DNA from: Flavobacterium fryxellicola
GTDB lineage: Bacteria; Bacteroidota; Bacteroidia; Flavobacteriales; Flavobacteriaceae
DNA length: 64,000 nucleotides
Assembly: GCF_900143245.1 (NCBI RefSeq)
Contig: NZ_FRDK01000005.1
Location: 124,001-188,000, forward strand
Direction: 5' to 3'
In this document: positions 9,640 through 18,622 of the stretch, piece by piece
Layout: the number at the start of each line of letters is the position of its first letter
Position numbering within the stretch: position 1 is the first letter of the stretch
Notes under the pieces: model-generated
Seen by the model: the letters and a program-made list of their open reading frames with translations, nothing else
The model's database searches: none
What the model was told of the DNA's origin: nothing
Made by a program: the position numbers and the translations under genes

Positions 9640-10008
9640 TTAAAGCACTTCTGGTGCTAATGATACAATTTTCATGAATTGTTTTTCACGAAGTTCTCTT
9701 GCTACGGGTCCAAAAACACGAGTTCCTCTCATTTCACCTGCAGCATTCAAAAGAACACATGCATTGTCATCGAAACGGATATAAGAACCATCGGCTCTTC
9801 TCACTTCTTTTTTGGTACGTACAACAACTGCAGTTGAAACGGCTCCTTTTTTAACGCTTCCGTTAGGGGCTGTATCTTTGATAGAAACTACAATCTTGTC
9901 ACCAACAGAGGCATACCTTCTTTTGGTACCTCCCAAAACACGGATAGTTAAAACTTCCTTTGCTCCAGTGTTATCTGCTACTTTTAGTCTTGATTCTTGT
10001 TGTACCAT
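9640..10008 (-). CDS. rplN: 50S ribosomal protein L14
   Basis: L14, 122 aa, which forms part of the inter-subunit bridge. [20 protein letters not shown] and the C-terminal [20 protein letters not shown] are diagnostic. It opens the spc block and follows rpsQ by 2 bp, so no separate spc promoter is needed or seen. Confidence 0.97.
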   Translation of the reverse strand: MVQQESRLKVADNTGAKEVLTIRVLGGTKRRYASVGDKIVVSIKDTAPNGSVKKGAVSTAVVVRTKKEVRRADGSYIRFDDNACVLLNAAGEMRGTRVFGPVARELREKQFMKIVSLAPEVL

Positions 10009-10010
10009 AA

Positions 10011-10271
10011 TTATTTAGCTCTTTCTAAGATTTCAACTAACCTCCAACATTTAGTTTTACTTAAAGGACGCGTTTCGCTAATCCTTACCGTATCTCCAAT
10101 GTTACAGTCGTTCATTTCGTCGTGTGCGTGATACTTTTTAGTCTTCAACACGAACTTACCGTATAATGGGTGTTTTACTTTACGTACTTCAGCAACAACA
10201 ATAGATTTATCCATTTTGTCCGAAGTAACAACACCAACTCTTTCTTTTCTTAAATTTCTTTTTTCTTCCAT
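10011..10271 (-). CDS. rpsQ: 30S ribosomal protein S17
   Basis: S17, 86 aa, a small OB-fold protein binding 16S rRNA helices. Markers are [39 protein letters not shown] and [17 protein letters not shown]. It lies between rpmC and rplN. Confidence 0.97.
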   Translation of the reverse strand: MEEKRNLRKERVGVVTSDKMDKSIVVAEVRKVKHPLYGKFVLKTKKYHAHDEMNDCNIGDTVRISETRPLSKTKCWRLVEILERAK

Positions 10272-10288
10272 CTTTCAGCAGACTACAG

Positions 10289-10480
10289 TTATTGTAACTC
10301 TCTTTTAGTAAGTTCTGTAGCTAATCTAGCAACCACTCTTCTTACACTTCTAATTTGAAGTGGGTTCTCAATTGGTGAAATAGCGTGAGCCATTTTTAGA
10401 TCAGCATATGTTTTCTTAGTCTGGCTAAGCTTTTCTTGCAACTCTGCTGCAGAAAGATCTTTTATTTCTGATTGTTTCAT
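10289..10480 (-). CDS. rpmC: 50S ribosomal protein L29
   Basis: L29, 63 aa from the ATG at 10478-10480 (MKQSEIKDLSAAELQEKL). An upstream in-frame start at 10519 would overlap rplP and adds residues unlike L29, so the internal start is preferred. L29 lies at the peptide tunnel exit. The segment AHAISPIENPLQIRSVRRVV is typical. Confidence 0.95.
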   Translation of the reverse strand: MKQSEIKDLSAAELQEKLSQTKKTYADLKMAHAISPIENPLQIRSVRRVVARLATELTKRELQ

Positions 10481-10493
10481 AATATAATATAGA

Positions 10494-10919
10494 TTATGCT
10501 TCGAAATCTCTAGCAACAACGAATTTAGTTTTTACTGGAAGCTTTTGAGCCGCAAGACGTAACGCCTCTTTTGCAACTGACAAAGGTACTCCTCCAACTT
10601 CAAACATAATTCTTCCGGGTTTAACAACAGCAGCCCAATATTCAACGGCTCCTTTACCTTTACCCATACGTACCTCAAGAGGCTTCTTAGTAATTGGTTT
10701 GTCTGGAAATATTTTGATCCATAATTGTCCTTCTCTTTTCATAAAACGAGTTGCAGCAATACGCGCAGCCTCGATTTGACGTGAGGTTAAGAACATTCCA
10801 TCTTCATGTACAGATTTAATACCAAACATTCCATTAGAAAGTTCATGCCCTCTTTGAGAGTTTCCTTTCATTTTACCTTTTTGTACCTTACGGTATTTTG
10901 TTCTTTTAGGCTGTAACAT
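10494..10919 (-). CDS. rplP: 50S ribosomal protein L16
   Basis: L16, 141 aa, which helps position A-site tRNA at the peptidyl-transferase centre. [20 protein letters not shown] and [20 protein letters not shown] are diagnostic. It lies between rpsC and rpmC. Confidence 0.97.
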   Translation of the reverse strand: MLQPKRTKYRKVQKGKMKGNSQRGHELSNGMFGIKSVHEDGMFLTSRQIEAARIAATRFMKREGQLWIKIFPDKPITKKPLEVRMGKGKGAVEYWAAVVKPGRIMFEVGGVPLSVAKEALRLAAQKLPVKTKFVVARDFEA

Positions 10920-10938
10920 TTTTCTTTAGTTTAAAAAT

Positions 10939-11697
10939 TTACTTTCGTTTACGAGCGTCTGGTTTTCCACCTTTATTAAAAGGTTTTCTGTCTCCTCTAG
11001 GAGAATCACCACCTTTACCACCAGCACCAGATTGTTTTTTGTCCATTCCAGCAAGTGGAGAAAGATCTCTCTTTCCATAAACTTCACCTTTCATGATCCA
11101 TACTTTGATTCCCATTCTACCATAAGTAGTATGAGCCTCTGCCAAAGCATAATCAATATCAGCTCTGAAAGTTGATAGAGGAATTCTACCTTCTTTGAAA
11201 CCCTCTGAACGAGCCATCTCAGCACCATTCAAACGACCAGAAATCAAAACTTTGATACCTTCTGCATTCATACGCATAGAGGCAGCAATAGCCATTTTGA
11301 TTGCACGTCTATAAGAAATACGGCTTTCGATTTGACGACAGATGCTTGTAGCAACTAGATACGCGTCAAGTTCAGGTCTTTTTATTTCAAAGATGTTGAT
11401 TTGAACCTCTTTGTCAGTAATTTTCTTAAGTTCTTCTTTTAACTTGTCTACCTCTTGGCCACCTTTTCCGATAATAATACCAGGTCTAGCAGTAGTGATA
11501 GTAACGGTTACAAGTTTCAAAGTTCTCTCAATGATTACTTTTGATACACTAGCTTTTGATAAACGAGCATGGATATACTTTCTGATTTTATAATCTTCGG
11601 CAAGTTTATCACCATAATCATTTCCACCATACCAGTTTGAGTCCCATCCTCTGATGATACCAAGTCTATTTCCAATTGGATTTGTCTTTTGTCCCAT
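10939..11697 (-). CDS. rpsC: 30S ribosomal protein S3
   Basis: S3, 252 aa, which forms the mRNA entry site with S4 and S5. The KH domain is centred on [20 protein letters not shown]. The C-terminal domain includes [20 protein letters not shown], followed by a Gly/Lys-rich tail. It lies between rplV and rplP. Confidence 0.97.
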   Translation of the reverse strand: MGQKTNPIGNRLGIIRGWDSNWYGGNDYGDKLAEDYKIRKYIHARLSKASVSKVIIERTLKLVTVTITTARPGIIIGKGGQEVDKLKEELKKITDKEVQINIFEIKRPELDAYLVATSICRQIESRISYRRAIKMAIAASMRMNAEGIKVLISGRLNGAEMARSEGFKEGRIPLSTFRADIDYALAEAHTTYGRMGIKVWIMKGEVYGKRDLSPLAGMDKKQSGAGGKGGDSPRGDRKPFNKGGKPDARKRK

Positions 11698-11703
11698 CTT
11701 GTA

Positions 11704-12114
11704 TTAAATTGCTTGTGTGTTATTAATAGATCCAAGCACGATTGTTACGTGGTTAGAACGTTTTCTAATTCTGTGTGCACGACCTTGTGGAGCTGGACGA
11801 AGTCTTTTCAACATCATTCCACCATCAACTGTAATCGTTTTTACAAATAAACCAGCTTCTTCCATATTAGCTTCAGGGTTTTTTGCTTGCCAGTTGGCAA
11901 TAACAGATAAAACCAATTTTTCTAATTTTCTTGAAGCCTCTTTAGAACTAAATCTTAAGATGTTCAATGCTCTCTCTACCTTCTGACCTCTTACCAAGTC
12001 CGCTACTAAGCGCATTTTTCTAGGTGAAGTAGGGCAGTTATTCAATTTTGCGAAAGCAATAGACTTATTAGCCTCTTTTCTCGCATCTGCTGTTTCTCTT
12101 TTACGAACTCCCAT
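11704..12114 (-). CDS. rplV: 50S ribosomal protein L22
   Basis: L22, 136 aa, whose beta-hairpin lines the peptide exit tunnel. Markers are [20 protein letters not shown] and the hairpin region [20 protein letters not shown]. It lies between rpsS and rpsC. Confidence 0.97.
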   Translation of the reverse strand: MGVRKRETADARKEANKSIAFAKLNNCPTSPRKMRLVADLVRGQKVERALNILRFSSKEASRKLEKLVLSVIANWQAKNPEANMEEAGLFVKTITVDGGMMLKRLRPAPQGRAHRIRKRSNHVTIVLGSINNTQAI

Positions 12115-12120
12115 TGCTTC

Positions 12121-12399
12121 TTATTTTTTACCTTTATTTTTTGCTCCAGCATGACCTCTAAAAGATCTAGTTGGTGAAAATTCTCCTAATTTGTGACCTA
12201 CCATGTTTTCAGTTACATAAACCGGTACAAATTGACGACCGTTGTGAACTGCGATAGTTTGACCAACAAAGTCTGGAGTAATCATAGAAGCTCTAGACCA
12301 TGTCTTTACCACTCCTTTATTTCCACCTGCAATGTTTTCTTGAACTTTCTTGTCTAACTTATAATGAACAAAAGGTCCTTTTTTTAATGAACGTGCCAT
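12121..12399 (-). CDS. rpsS: 30S ribosomal protein S19
   Basis: S19, 92 aa, located in the head of the small subunit. [20 protein letters not shown] and [20 protein letters not shown] are diagnostic. It lies 6 bp after rplB and before rplV. Confidence 0.97.
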   Translation of the reverse strand: MARSLKKGPFVHYKLDKKVQENIAGGNKGVVKTWSRASMITPDFVGQTIAVHNGRQFVPVYVTENMVGHKLGEFSPTRSFRGHAGAKNKGKK

Positions 12400-12405
12400 A
12401 TCTTA

Positions 12406-13230
12406 TTATTTCTTTCTACGTTCTACGATATACTTGTTACTCGGGTTTTTCTTAGAACGAGTTCTATAACCTTTTGCTGGTATTCCATTTCTTGAACGTG
12501 GATGTCCACCAGAAGAACGTCCTTCACCACCACCCATTGGGTGATCGACAGGGTTCATTGCAACAGGTCTTGTTCTAGGTCTTCTTCCTAACCATCTCGT
12601 TCTACCAGCTTTTCCTGATACAACTAATTGATGATCTGAATTAGATACTGCCCCAATTGTAGCCGAACACGTCAACAAGATTAATCTTGTTTCACCAGAT
12701 GGCATCTTAATTGTTGCATATTTTCCATCTCTTGCCATTAATTGAGCAAATGTTCCAGCAGAACGAGCGATTACCGCTCCTTGCCCTGGTCTCAATTCGA
12801 TGCAAGAAATTACAGTTCCTAGTGGAACTCTACTTAAAGGTAAGGTATTACCAATTTCAGGTTGGGATTCTGGACCAGAAACTAATTTCTGACCAACTTT
12901 CAATCCGTTTTGAGCAATAACATACGTTTTCTCTCCATCAGCATAAGCTAATAAAGCGATAAATGCAGTACGATTTGGATCATATTCGATTGATTTCACT
13001 GTAGCTGGAATTCCTTCTTTTGTACGTTTGAAATCAATAATACGATATCTCTGCTTGTGACCACCACCCGTATAACGCATGGTCATCTTTCCTTGACTAT
13101 TTCTACCACCAGAGTTTTTTATCGGCGCTATCAAAGAGCGTTCCGGCTTATCAGTTGTAATGGCGTCATAACCATTCACAACTCTAAATCGCTGACCTGG
13201 GGTAATAGGTTTTAATTTTCTTACTGACAT
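12406..13230 (-). CDS. rplB: 50S ribosomal protein L2
   Basis: L2, 274 aa, a core large-subunit protein required for subunit joining and peptidyl-transferase activity. The conserved C-terminal RNA-contact segment [20 protein letters not shown] includes the essential His. Length is normal. Confidence 0.98.
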   Translation of the reverse strand: MSVRKLKPITPGQRFRVVNGYDAITTDKPERSLIAPIKNSGGRNSQGKMTMRYTGGGHKQRYRIIDFKRTKEGIPATVKSIEYDPNRTAFIALLAYADGEKTYVIAQNGLKVGQKLVSGPESQPEIGNTLPLSRVPLGTVISCIELRPGQGAVIARSAGTFAQLMARDGKYATIKMPSGETRLILLTCSATIGAVSNSDHQLVVSGKAGRTRWLGRRPRTRPVAMNPVDHPMGGGEGRSSGGHPRSRNGIPAKGYRTRSKKNPSNKYIVERRKK

Positions 13231-13239
13231 TTTTCTATC

Positions 13240-13530
13240 TTAGATATTGTTGTAAAAATCAATTGTTTCTCCTTCTTGTACTTGAACAATTGCTTTTTTA
13301 ATTGCATTAGTCTTTCCACTGATCAAACCACTTTTAGTGTATTTTGTAGTTCTATCCGGTCTTACGTTCATCGTGTTAACACTCAAAATAGTTACTCCGT
13401 AAGCAGCTTCAATAGCTTTCTTAATTTGCACTTTGTTTGCTTTTTTGTCAACAACGAATCCGAAGCGGTTTAAAACTTCACTTTCTTTGGTTACTTTTTC
13501 CGTTACTATAGGCTTAATTATGATGCTCAT
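13240..13530 (-). CDS. rplW: 50S ribosomal protein L23
   Basis: L23, 96 aa, docking site for trigger factor and SRP at the tunnel exit. MSIIIKPIVTEKVTKESEVL and FVVDKKANKVQIKKAIEAAY match the family. It lies between rplD and rplB. Confidence 0.96.
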   Translation of the reverse strand: MSIIIKPIVTEKVTKESEVLNRFGFVVDKKANKVQIKKAIEAAYGVTILSVNTMNVRPDRTTKYTKSGLISGKTNAIKKAIVQVQEGETIDFYNNI

Positions 13531-13536
13531 ATCCTA

Positions 13537-14166
13537 TTATTTACTTAAATTTTCTTCAATTATCTCTAAAGAACTCTCTAAAAGAACTAAATTATTAGCA
13601 TTTAGAATAGCGTAAGTGCTTAATTCTAAGCTACTTACAACACTAGATCCTTTTAAATTGCGTGAGGACAAATATACATTTTTATTGGTATCACCCAATA
13701 CAAATAGAGATTTTTTATTTTCTAACTCTAAAGCTTTCAAAACGTTGATGAAATTTTTAGTGTTTGGTGTTTCAAAATTAAAGTCTTCAAGAACGATTAT
13801 GTTCGACTCTTTTGCTTTAATTGAGAAAGCAGATTTTCTTGCCAAACGCTTCAAGCTTTTATTCAATTTAAATGAATAACTTCTTGGTCTTGGTCCAAAA
13901 ACTGTTCCACCACCTTTAAACAATGGATTTTTAGCAGATCCTGCACGAGCAGTTCCTGTTCCTTTTTGTTTTTTAATCTTACGCGTACTTCCCGCTACTT
14001 CAGCTCTTTCTTTAGCTTTGTGCGTTCCTTGTCTTTGATTAGCAAGATATTGCTTTACATCAAGATATACTGCGTGATTGTTTGGTTCGATACCAAATAC
14101 TGAATCAGAAAGTTGAACTTTTCTTCCAGTATCTTTTCCGTTGAAATCTAATACTTTTGCTTCCAT
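13537..14166 (-). CDS. rplD: 50S ribosomal protein L4
   Basis: L4, 209 aa, with an extended loop reaching the exit tunnel (KIKKQKGTGTARAGSAKNPL, then GGGTVFGPRPRSYSFKLNK). Its ATG shares one base with the rplC stop (TAATG), suggesting translational coupling. In E. coli L4 represses the S10 operon; no equivalent target could be assigned here. Confidence 0.97.
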   Translation of the reverse strand: MEAKVLDFNGKDTGRKVQLSDSVFGIEPNNHAVYLDVKQYLANQRQGTHKAKERAEVAGSTRKIKKQKGTGTARAGSAKNPLFKGGGTVFGPRPRSYSFKLNKSLKRLARKSAFSIKAKESNIIVLEDFNFETPNTKNFINVLKALELENKKSLFVLGDTNKNVYLSSRNLKGSSVVSSLELSTYAILNANNLVLLESSLEIIEENLSK

Positions 14167-14783
14167 TACTTCTGAATGATTACATAAGAGTTGTTACATC
14201 CAGGAACACATCCTTTAATAACAAGTAGGTTCTTTTCAGCCACCACTTTTAAAACTCTAAGGTTTTGAACTTTTACATTGTCTCCTCCCATTCTTCCAGC
14301 CATACGCATTCCTTTGAATACTCTAGATGGATAAGAAGAAGCTCCTACAGAACCTGGCGCTCTTAAACGGTTGTGTTGACCGTGAGTCGCTTGTCCAACA
14401 CCACCAAAACCGTGACGTTTAACAACCCCTTGAAAACCTTTACCTTTAGATACACCTTGTACATCTACAAACTCTCCTTCAGCAAAAATAGAAACATCAA
14501 TAAGATCTCCTAATTTTTGTTCAGTTGCAAAATCTTGAAATTCAACGACTTTTTTCTTAGCTACAGTTCCCGCTTTTTTAAAGTGACCTAAAGCCGCTTT
14601 TGTGGAATGTTTCTCGTTTTTGTCATCGAAACCAAGTTGCAACGCTTCGTACCCGTCAACACCTTTGGTTCTGACTTGGGTAACAACGCATGGTCCAGCT
14701 TCGATTACTGTACAAGGAATGTTCTTCCCGTTCTCGTCGAAAATGCTAGTCATGCCGATTTTTCTACCAATTAACCCAGACAT
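14166..14783 (-). CDS. rplC: 50S ribosomal protein L3
   Basis: L3, 205 aa, which binds near the 3' end of 23S rRNA and nucleates assembly. The start [20 protein letters not shown] and the segment [20 protein letters not shown] are diagnostic. It is the first gene of the transcript that begins at the 14858-14889 promoter, since rpsJ lies upstream of that promoter. Confidence 0.97.
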   Translation of the reverse strand: MSGLIGRKIGMTSIFDENGKNIPCTVIEAGPCVVTQVRTKGVDGYEALQLGFDDKNEKHSTKAALGHFKKAGTVAKKKVVEFQDFATEQKLGDLIDVSIFAEGEFVDVQGVSKGKGFQGVVKRHGFGGVGQATHGQHNRLRAPGSVGASSYPSRVFKGMRMAGRMGGDNVKVQNLRVLKVVAEKNLLVIKGCVPGCNNSYVIIQK

Positions 14784-14819
14784 AAATATTAATTATTAAT
14801 TATTAAATATAAATATAGA

Positions 14820-14918
14820 ACGCAGCTTTTAAGCGAATCCTATTTTTTTAGTGGGTGCAAATGTATAACTTATTTACACACAAACCAAAAAAATATTTTT
14901 CGCTTAAAAACAGCGTCC
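14820..14918. repeat. Imperfect 20-bp inverted repeat flanking the S10 promoter
   Basis: The arm at 14820-14839 (ACGCAGCTTTTAAGCGAA core) and the reverse complement of the arm at 14899-14918 match at 17 of 20 positions. They lie on either side of the rplC promoter. In a read-through RNA from rpsJ the arms could pair and enclose the promoter region; in a transcript started at the internal promoter only the downstream arm is present. Confidence 0.45.
14858..14889 (-). promoter_or_regulatory. Promoter of the S10-spc-alpha block
   Basis: On the minus strand TTTG (14886-14889), a 20-bp spacer and TACATTTG (14858-14865) match the Bacteroidota consensus exactly. It lies about 75 bp upstream of rplC in the 154-bp rpsJ-rplC gap, the longest gap in the ribosomal block. 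Confidence 0.75.
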
Positions 14919-14937
14919 TTTTTTACTCTTAAACTAC

Positions 14938-15243
14938 TTAAACTTTGATTTCAACTTCAACTCCACTTGGCAATTCAAGTTTCATTAGAGCATCAATAGT
15001 TTTAGATGAAGATGAATAAATGTCAATCAATCTCTTGTATGACATTACTTCAAATTGTTCTCTGGCTTTTTTGTTAACGTGTGGAGAACGAAGCACAGTG
15101 AAAAGTTTTTTGTGAGTTGGCAAAGGAATTGGTCCTGTTACTACTGCACCGGTACTCTTAACCGTTTTTACGATCTTTTCAGCAGACTTGTCTACTAACA
15201 TGTGATCGTAAGATTTTAGTTTTATTCTGATTTTTTGACTCAT
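14938..15243 (-). CDS. rpsJ: 30S ribosomal protein S10
   Basis: S10, 101 aa, a small-subunit head protein that also joins transcription antitermination complexes. [20 protein letters not shown] and [20 protein letters not shown] are diagnostic. Here it is the last gene of the str transcript, 11 bp after fusA, and is separated from rplC by a promoter. Confidence 0.97.
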   Translation of the reverse strand: MSQKIRIKLKSYDHMLVDKSAEKIVKTVKSTGAVVTGPIPLPTHKKLFTVLRSPHVNKKAREQFEVMSYKRLIDIYSSSSKTIDALMKLELPSGVEVEIKV

Positions 15244-15254
15244 TTTCTTAAAGA

Positions 15255-17411
15255 TTAAGCGTTTCCTTTTGCTTTTTTAATTACTGCTTCTGAAATATTA
15301 GAAGGTGTTTCAGCGTAATGTGAAAATTCCATAGTAGAGGTTGCTCTACCAGAAGAAAGTGTTCTTAACGTTGTAACATATCCAAACATTTCTGATAATG
15401 GCACATCTGCCTTAATGGTTTTAGCTCCATTTCTGTCACCCATGTCATTCACCTGACCTCTACGACGGTTGATATCACCTACGATATCTCCCATGTTTTC
15501 TTCTGGCGTAATAACTTCCATTTTCATGATAGGCTCCAAAATAACAGCACCTGCAGCACGACCTGATTCTCTGTATCCCATTCTTGCCGCCAACTCAAAA
15601 GATAGCGCATCTGAATCGACAGGGTGAAAAGATCCGTCTAATAAAGTCACTTTCAAACTATCTACTTGGTATCCAGCTAATGGACCCGTTTTCATAGCTT
15701 CTCTGAAACCTTTTTCAACAGATGGAATATATTCTTTAGGAACGTTACCCCCTTTTACTGCATTAATAAACTGCAATCCCACCGGAGCTTTACCGTCAAC
15801 TAAATCTGCTGGCTCGATTCTAAATACGATATCACCGAATTTTCCACGACCACCTGATTGTTTCTTGTACGTTTCTCTATGTTGAGCAGACTTAGTAAAT
15901 GCTTCTTTGTATTCAACTTGAGGTTCTCCTTGATTTACTTCGACTTTGAACTCACGTTTCATACGATCTACCAAGATATCCAAGTGAAGCTCACCCATAC
16001 CAGATATAATTGTTTGTCCCGAAGCCTCATCTGTTCTAACGGTAAACGTTGGATCTTCCTCAGCTAATTTAGCCAAAGCCATACCCATTTTATCAACGTC
16101 AGCTTTAGTTTTAGGCTCAATAGCAATACCAATTACTGGCGCAGGGAATTTCATTGACTCCAGAATAATTGGGTGTTTTTCATCACACAAAGTATCTCCA
16201 GTTTTTATATCTTTAAATCCAACTGCTGCTCCAATATCACCTGCCTCAATATAATCGATTGGGTTTTGTTTGTTAGCATGCATTTGATAAATACGTGAAA
16301 TTCTTTCTTTATTTCCTGAACGTGTGTTCAGAACATAAGAACCTGCATCTAAACGTCCTGAATAAGCACGGAAGAAAGCCAAACGACCTACGAATGGGTC
16401 AGTAGCAATTTTAAAAGCTAAAGCAGCAAAAGGCTCTTTAACATCCGGCTTACGCAAAATTTTAGTTTGGTCTTCTTCTAACAAATCGGCATCATCAGGA
16501 TGAATCCCTTCGATACCTTCTTTATCCATCGGAGAAGGTAAATATTTACAAACTGCATCTAACATGAATTGAACTCCTTTATTTTTAAAAGAAGAACCAG
16601 CAATCATTGGAATAATCGCCATATCCATAGTAGCAGCTCTTAAAGCGGTATTGATTTCTTCCTCTGTAATAGAGTCTTCATCTTCCATGAATTTTTCCAA
16701 CAAATTTTCATCGTAATCAGCTACTGCCTCAATAAGAATCGATCTGTATTCTTTCACTTCAGCAACCATGTCTTCAGGAATAGGCACAATATCATAAGTA
16801 GCACCAAGACCTTCTTCATGCCATACAATTGCTTGATTTTTTACCAAATCTACCACACCTTTGAAGTCATTCTCTTCACCAATTGGCAAAGTGATAGCAA
16901 CTGCATTAGACTTTAACATGTCTCTAACTTGTTGACAAACCATCAAAAAATTAGATCCTTGACGGTCCATTTTATTAACAAATCCAATACGTGGCACTCT
17001 GTATTGATCCGCTAGTCTCCAGTTCGTTTCTGATTGTGGCTCAACACCATCAACAGCACTAAACAAGAAAACCAACCCATCAAGTACACGCAATGAACGA
17101 TTTACTTCTACAGTAAAATCAACGTGTCCTGGGGTATCAATAATATTAAAGTGATACGGTAAGGTATCAGGTAAAACTTTACCTTGTTCAGTTGGGAAAT
17201 TCCATTCACAAGTTGTAGCAGCAGAAGTAATTGTAATTCCTCTTTCTTGCTCTTGTGCCATCCAGTCCATAGTTGCAGCACCATCATGCACTTCACCTAT
17301 CTTATGTGACTTTCCAGTATAGAATAATATACGCTCTGTTGTTGTTGTTTTACCAGCATCAATATGAGCAGCAATTCCTATGTTTCTTGTATATTTTAAA
17401 TCTCTAGCCAT
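15255..17411 (-). CDS. fusA: Elongation factor G
   Basis: EF-G, 718 aa, the GTPase that drives ribosomal translocation and, with RRF, recycling. The G1 loop AHIDAGKT is at residues 15-22, followed by the switch region with [19 protein letters not shown] (G3) and NKMD (G4). Domains II-V follow at full length, with the domain IV segment [20 protein letters not shown]. It lies in the order rpsL-rpsG-fusA-rpsJ. Confidence 0.98.
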   Translation of the reverse strand: MARDLKYTRNIGIAAHIDAGKTTTTERILFYTGKSHKIGEVHDGAATMDWMAQEQERGITITSAATTCEWNFPTEQGKVLPDTLPYHFNIIDTPGHVDFTVEVNRSLRVLDGLVFLFSAVDGVEPQSETNWRLADQYRVPRIGFVNKMDRQGSNFLMVCQQVRDMLKSNAVAITLPIGEENDFKGVVDLVKNQAIVWHEEGLGATYDIVPIPEDMVAEVKEYRSILIEAVADYDENLLEKFMEDEDSITEEEINTALRAATMDMAIIPMIAGSSFKNKGVQFMLDAVCKYLPSPMDKEGIEGIHPDDADLLEEDQTKILRKPDVKEPFAALAFKIATDPFVGRLAFFRAYSGRLDAGSYVLNTRSGNKERISRIYQMHANKQNPIDYIEAGDIGAAVGFKDIKTGDTLCDEKHPIILESMKFPAPVIGIAIEPKTKADVDKMGMALAKLAEEDPTFTVRTDEASGQTIISGMGELHLDILVDRMKREFKVEVNQGEPQVEYKEAFTKSAQHRETYKKQSGGRGKFGDIVFRIEPADLVDGKAPVGLQFINAVKGGNVPKEYIPSVEKGFREAMKTGPLAGYQVDSLKVTLLDGSFHPVDSDALSFELAARMGYRESGRAAGAVILEPIMKMEVITPEENMGDIVGDINRRRGQVNDMGDRNGAKTIKADVPLSEMFGYVTTLRTLSSGRATSTMEFSHYAETPSNISEAVIKKAKGNA

Positions 17412-17421
17412 TTCTTATGAA

Positions 17422-17898
17422 TTAAAATCTAAAGTGAGAGAATGCTTTATTAGCTTCTGCCATTTTGTGAGTATCCATTCTCTTTTTAACAGCAGCACCT
17501 TCCTCTTTAGCCGCAGCCAAACATTCTGAAGCTAGTCTTTGAGCCATAGATTTTTCATTTCTTCTTCTAGAATAAAGTATCAACCACTTCATCGCCATAG
17601 ATATTTTTCTATCTGGACGAATTTGCATTGGAATTTGAAATGTAGCTCCACCTACTCTACGACTACGTACTTCTACGTGAGGCATAACATTGGTTAATGC
17701 ATCTTTCCAAATTTCTAATGATGGTTTCTCCGCATCTTGTTTTTTAGACTCAATGATGTCAATTGCATCATAAAATACTTTAAACGCTGTCGATTTTTTT
17801 CCATCCCACATTAAGTTGTTCACAAAACGTGTTACCAGTTGGTCATTAAACCTTGGATCTGGTAAAAGTGGTCTCTTCTTTGCCGCTCTTTTTCTCAT
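17422..17898 (-). CDS. rpsG: 30S ribosomal protein S7
   Basis: S7, 158 aa, assembly initiator of the 16S head domain, lining the E site. MRKRAAKKRPLLPDPRFNDQ and VEVRSRRVGGATFQIPMQIR are diagnostic. A 71-bp gap with a small hairpin separates it from rpsL. Confidence 0.97.
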   Translation of the reverse strand: MRKRAAKKRPLLPDPRFNDQLVTRFVNNLMWDGKKSTAFKVFYDAIDIIESKKQDAEKPSLEIWKDALTNVMPHVEVRSRRVGGATFQIPMQIRPDRKISMAMKWLILYSRRRNEKSMAQRLASECLAAAKEEGAAVKKRMDTHKMAEANKAFSHFRF

Positions 17899-17931
17899 GT
17901 CTTTTTTTTAATAAAATTGCACACCCAGATA

Positions 17932-17949
17932 GCCGCAATAAATTGCGTC
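17932..17949 (-). promoter_or_regulatory. Short hairpin between rpsL and rpsG
   Basis: In the transcript GACGCAA and TTGCGGC flank a TTTA loop, giving six pairs with one mismatch. It starts about 20 nt after the rpsL stop. Stem and loop closely resemble the hairpin placed directly after rpsN (8469-8486). There is no T-run, so a processing or stability role is more likely than termination. Confidence 0.4.
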
Positions 17950-17969
17950 TCTATAATGCAAAATTTAAA

Positions 17970-18353
17970 TTACTTTTTTGCTTCTTTTGGGCGTTTTGCT
18001 CCGTACTTAGATCTTCTTTGCGTTCTTCCTGCTACTCCTGACGTATCAAGTGCACCACGAACGATGTGATATCTAACTCCTGGTAAATCTTTTACCCTTC
18101 CACCCCTAACTAATACTATCGAGTGCTCTTGTAAATTGTGTCCTTCACCAGGGATGTAGGCATTTACTTCATTACCATTTGTCAAACGTACACGCGCTAC
18201 TTTACGCATTGCAGAGTTTGGTTTTTTTGGTGTTGTAGTGTAAACACGCGTACAAACCCCTCTTCTTTGAGGACAAGAATCTAAAGCAACCGATTTACTC
18301 TTCTTAGTTATCTGAGTTCTTCCTGTTCTTACTAATTGTTGAATTGTTGGCAT
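17970..18353 (-). CDS. rpsL: 30S ribosomal protein S12
   Basis: S12, 127 aa, which controls decoding accuracy and is the streptomycin-resistance locus. The conserved segments [20 protein letters not shown] (with the Lys classically mutated to resistance) and [19 protein letters not shown] are present in the wild-type form. It is the first gene of the str operon. Confidence 0.98.
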
Positions 18354-18406
18354 AATTAATACTAAAAATTTCTTATTATATTAAATTCCCGCTTTTTACG
18401 GGGTTG

Positions 18407-18437
18407 CAAATGTAGAAAATATTTTTTACTCTACAAA
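18407..18437 (-). promoter_or_regulatory. Promoter of the str operon
   Basis: On the minus strand TTTG (18434-18437), a 19-bp spacer and TACATTTG (18407-18414) match the Bacteroidota consensus exactly. The start of transcription should fall near 18400, giving a leader of about 45 nt that contains a short CCCG/CGGG hairpin with a T/A-rich loop. Confidence 0.8.
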
Positions 18438-18563
18438 CGTTAATCTATTAATTTTTTTACGAACTAATAATTTGTTCTTTAAAGGAATAAAGAATTCCTA
18501 AATGAAGAATGGTTTAGAATTCACTACTATTTAAGCGAGAAATTCAATACCGTTGTTTTACAC

Positions 18564-18594
18564 TTTGATTTTTATTATAAACCATAGATATTTG
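18564..18594 (+). promoter_or_regulatory. Promoter of the BamA-like gene
   Basis: TTTG (18564-18567), a 19-bp spacer and GATATTTG (18587-18594) fit the Bacteroidota pattern with one mismatch in the -7 box. It points away from the str operon and lies 28 bp upstream of the TTG start at 18623. Confidence 0.55.
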
Positions 18595-18622
18595 CATTAT
18601 ATTTATTAAAACAAATACACAT

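Noticed and set aside
18438..18563. A CRISPR array, tRNA or rRNA was looked for in this and all other larger gaps.
   Set aside because: No regularly spaced repeats, cloverleaf or rRNA-like sequence was recognised anywhere in the window.
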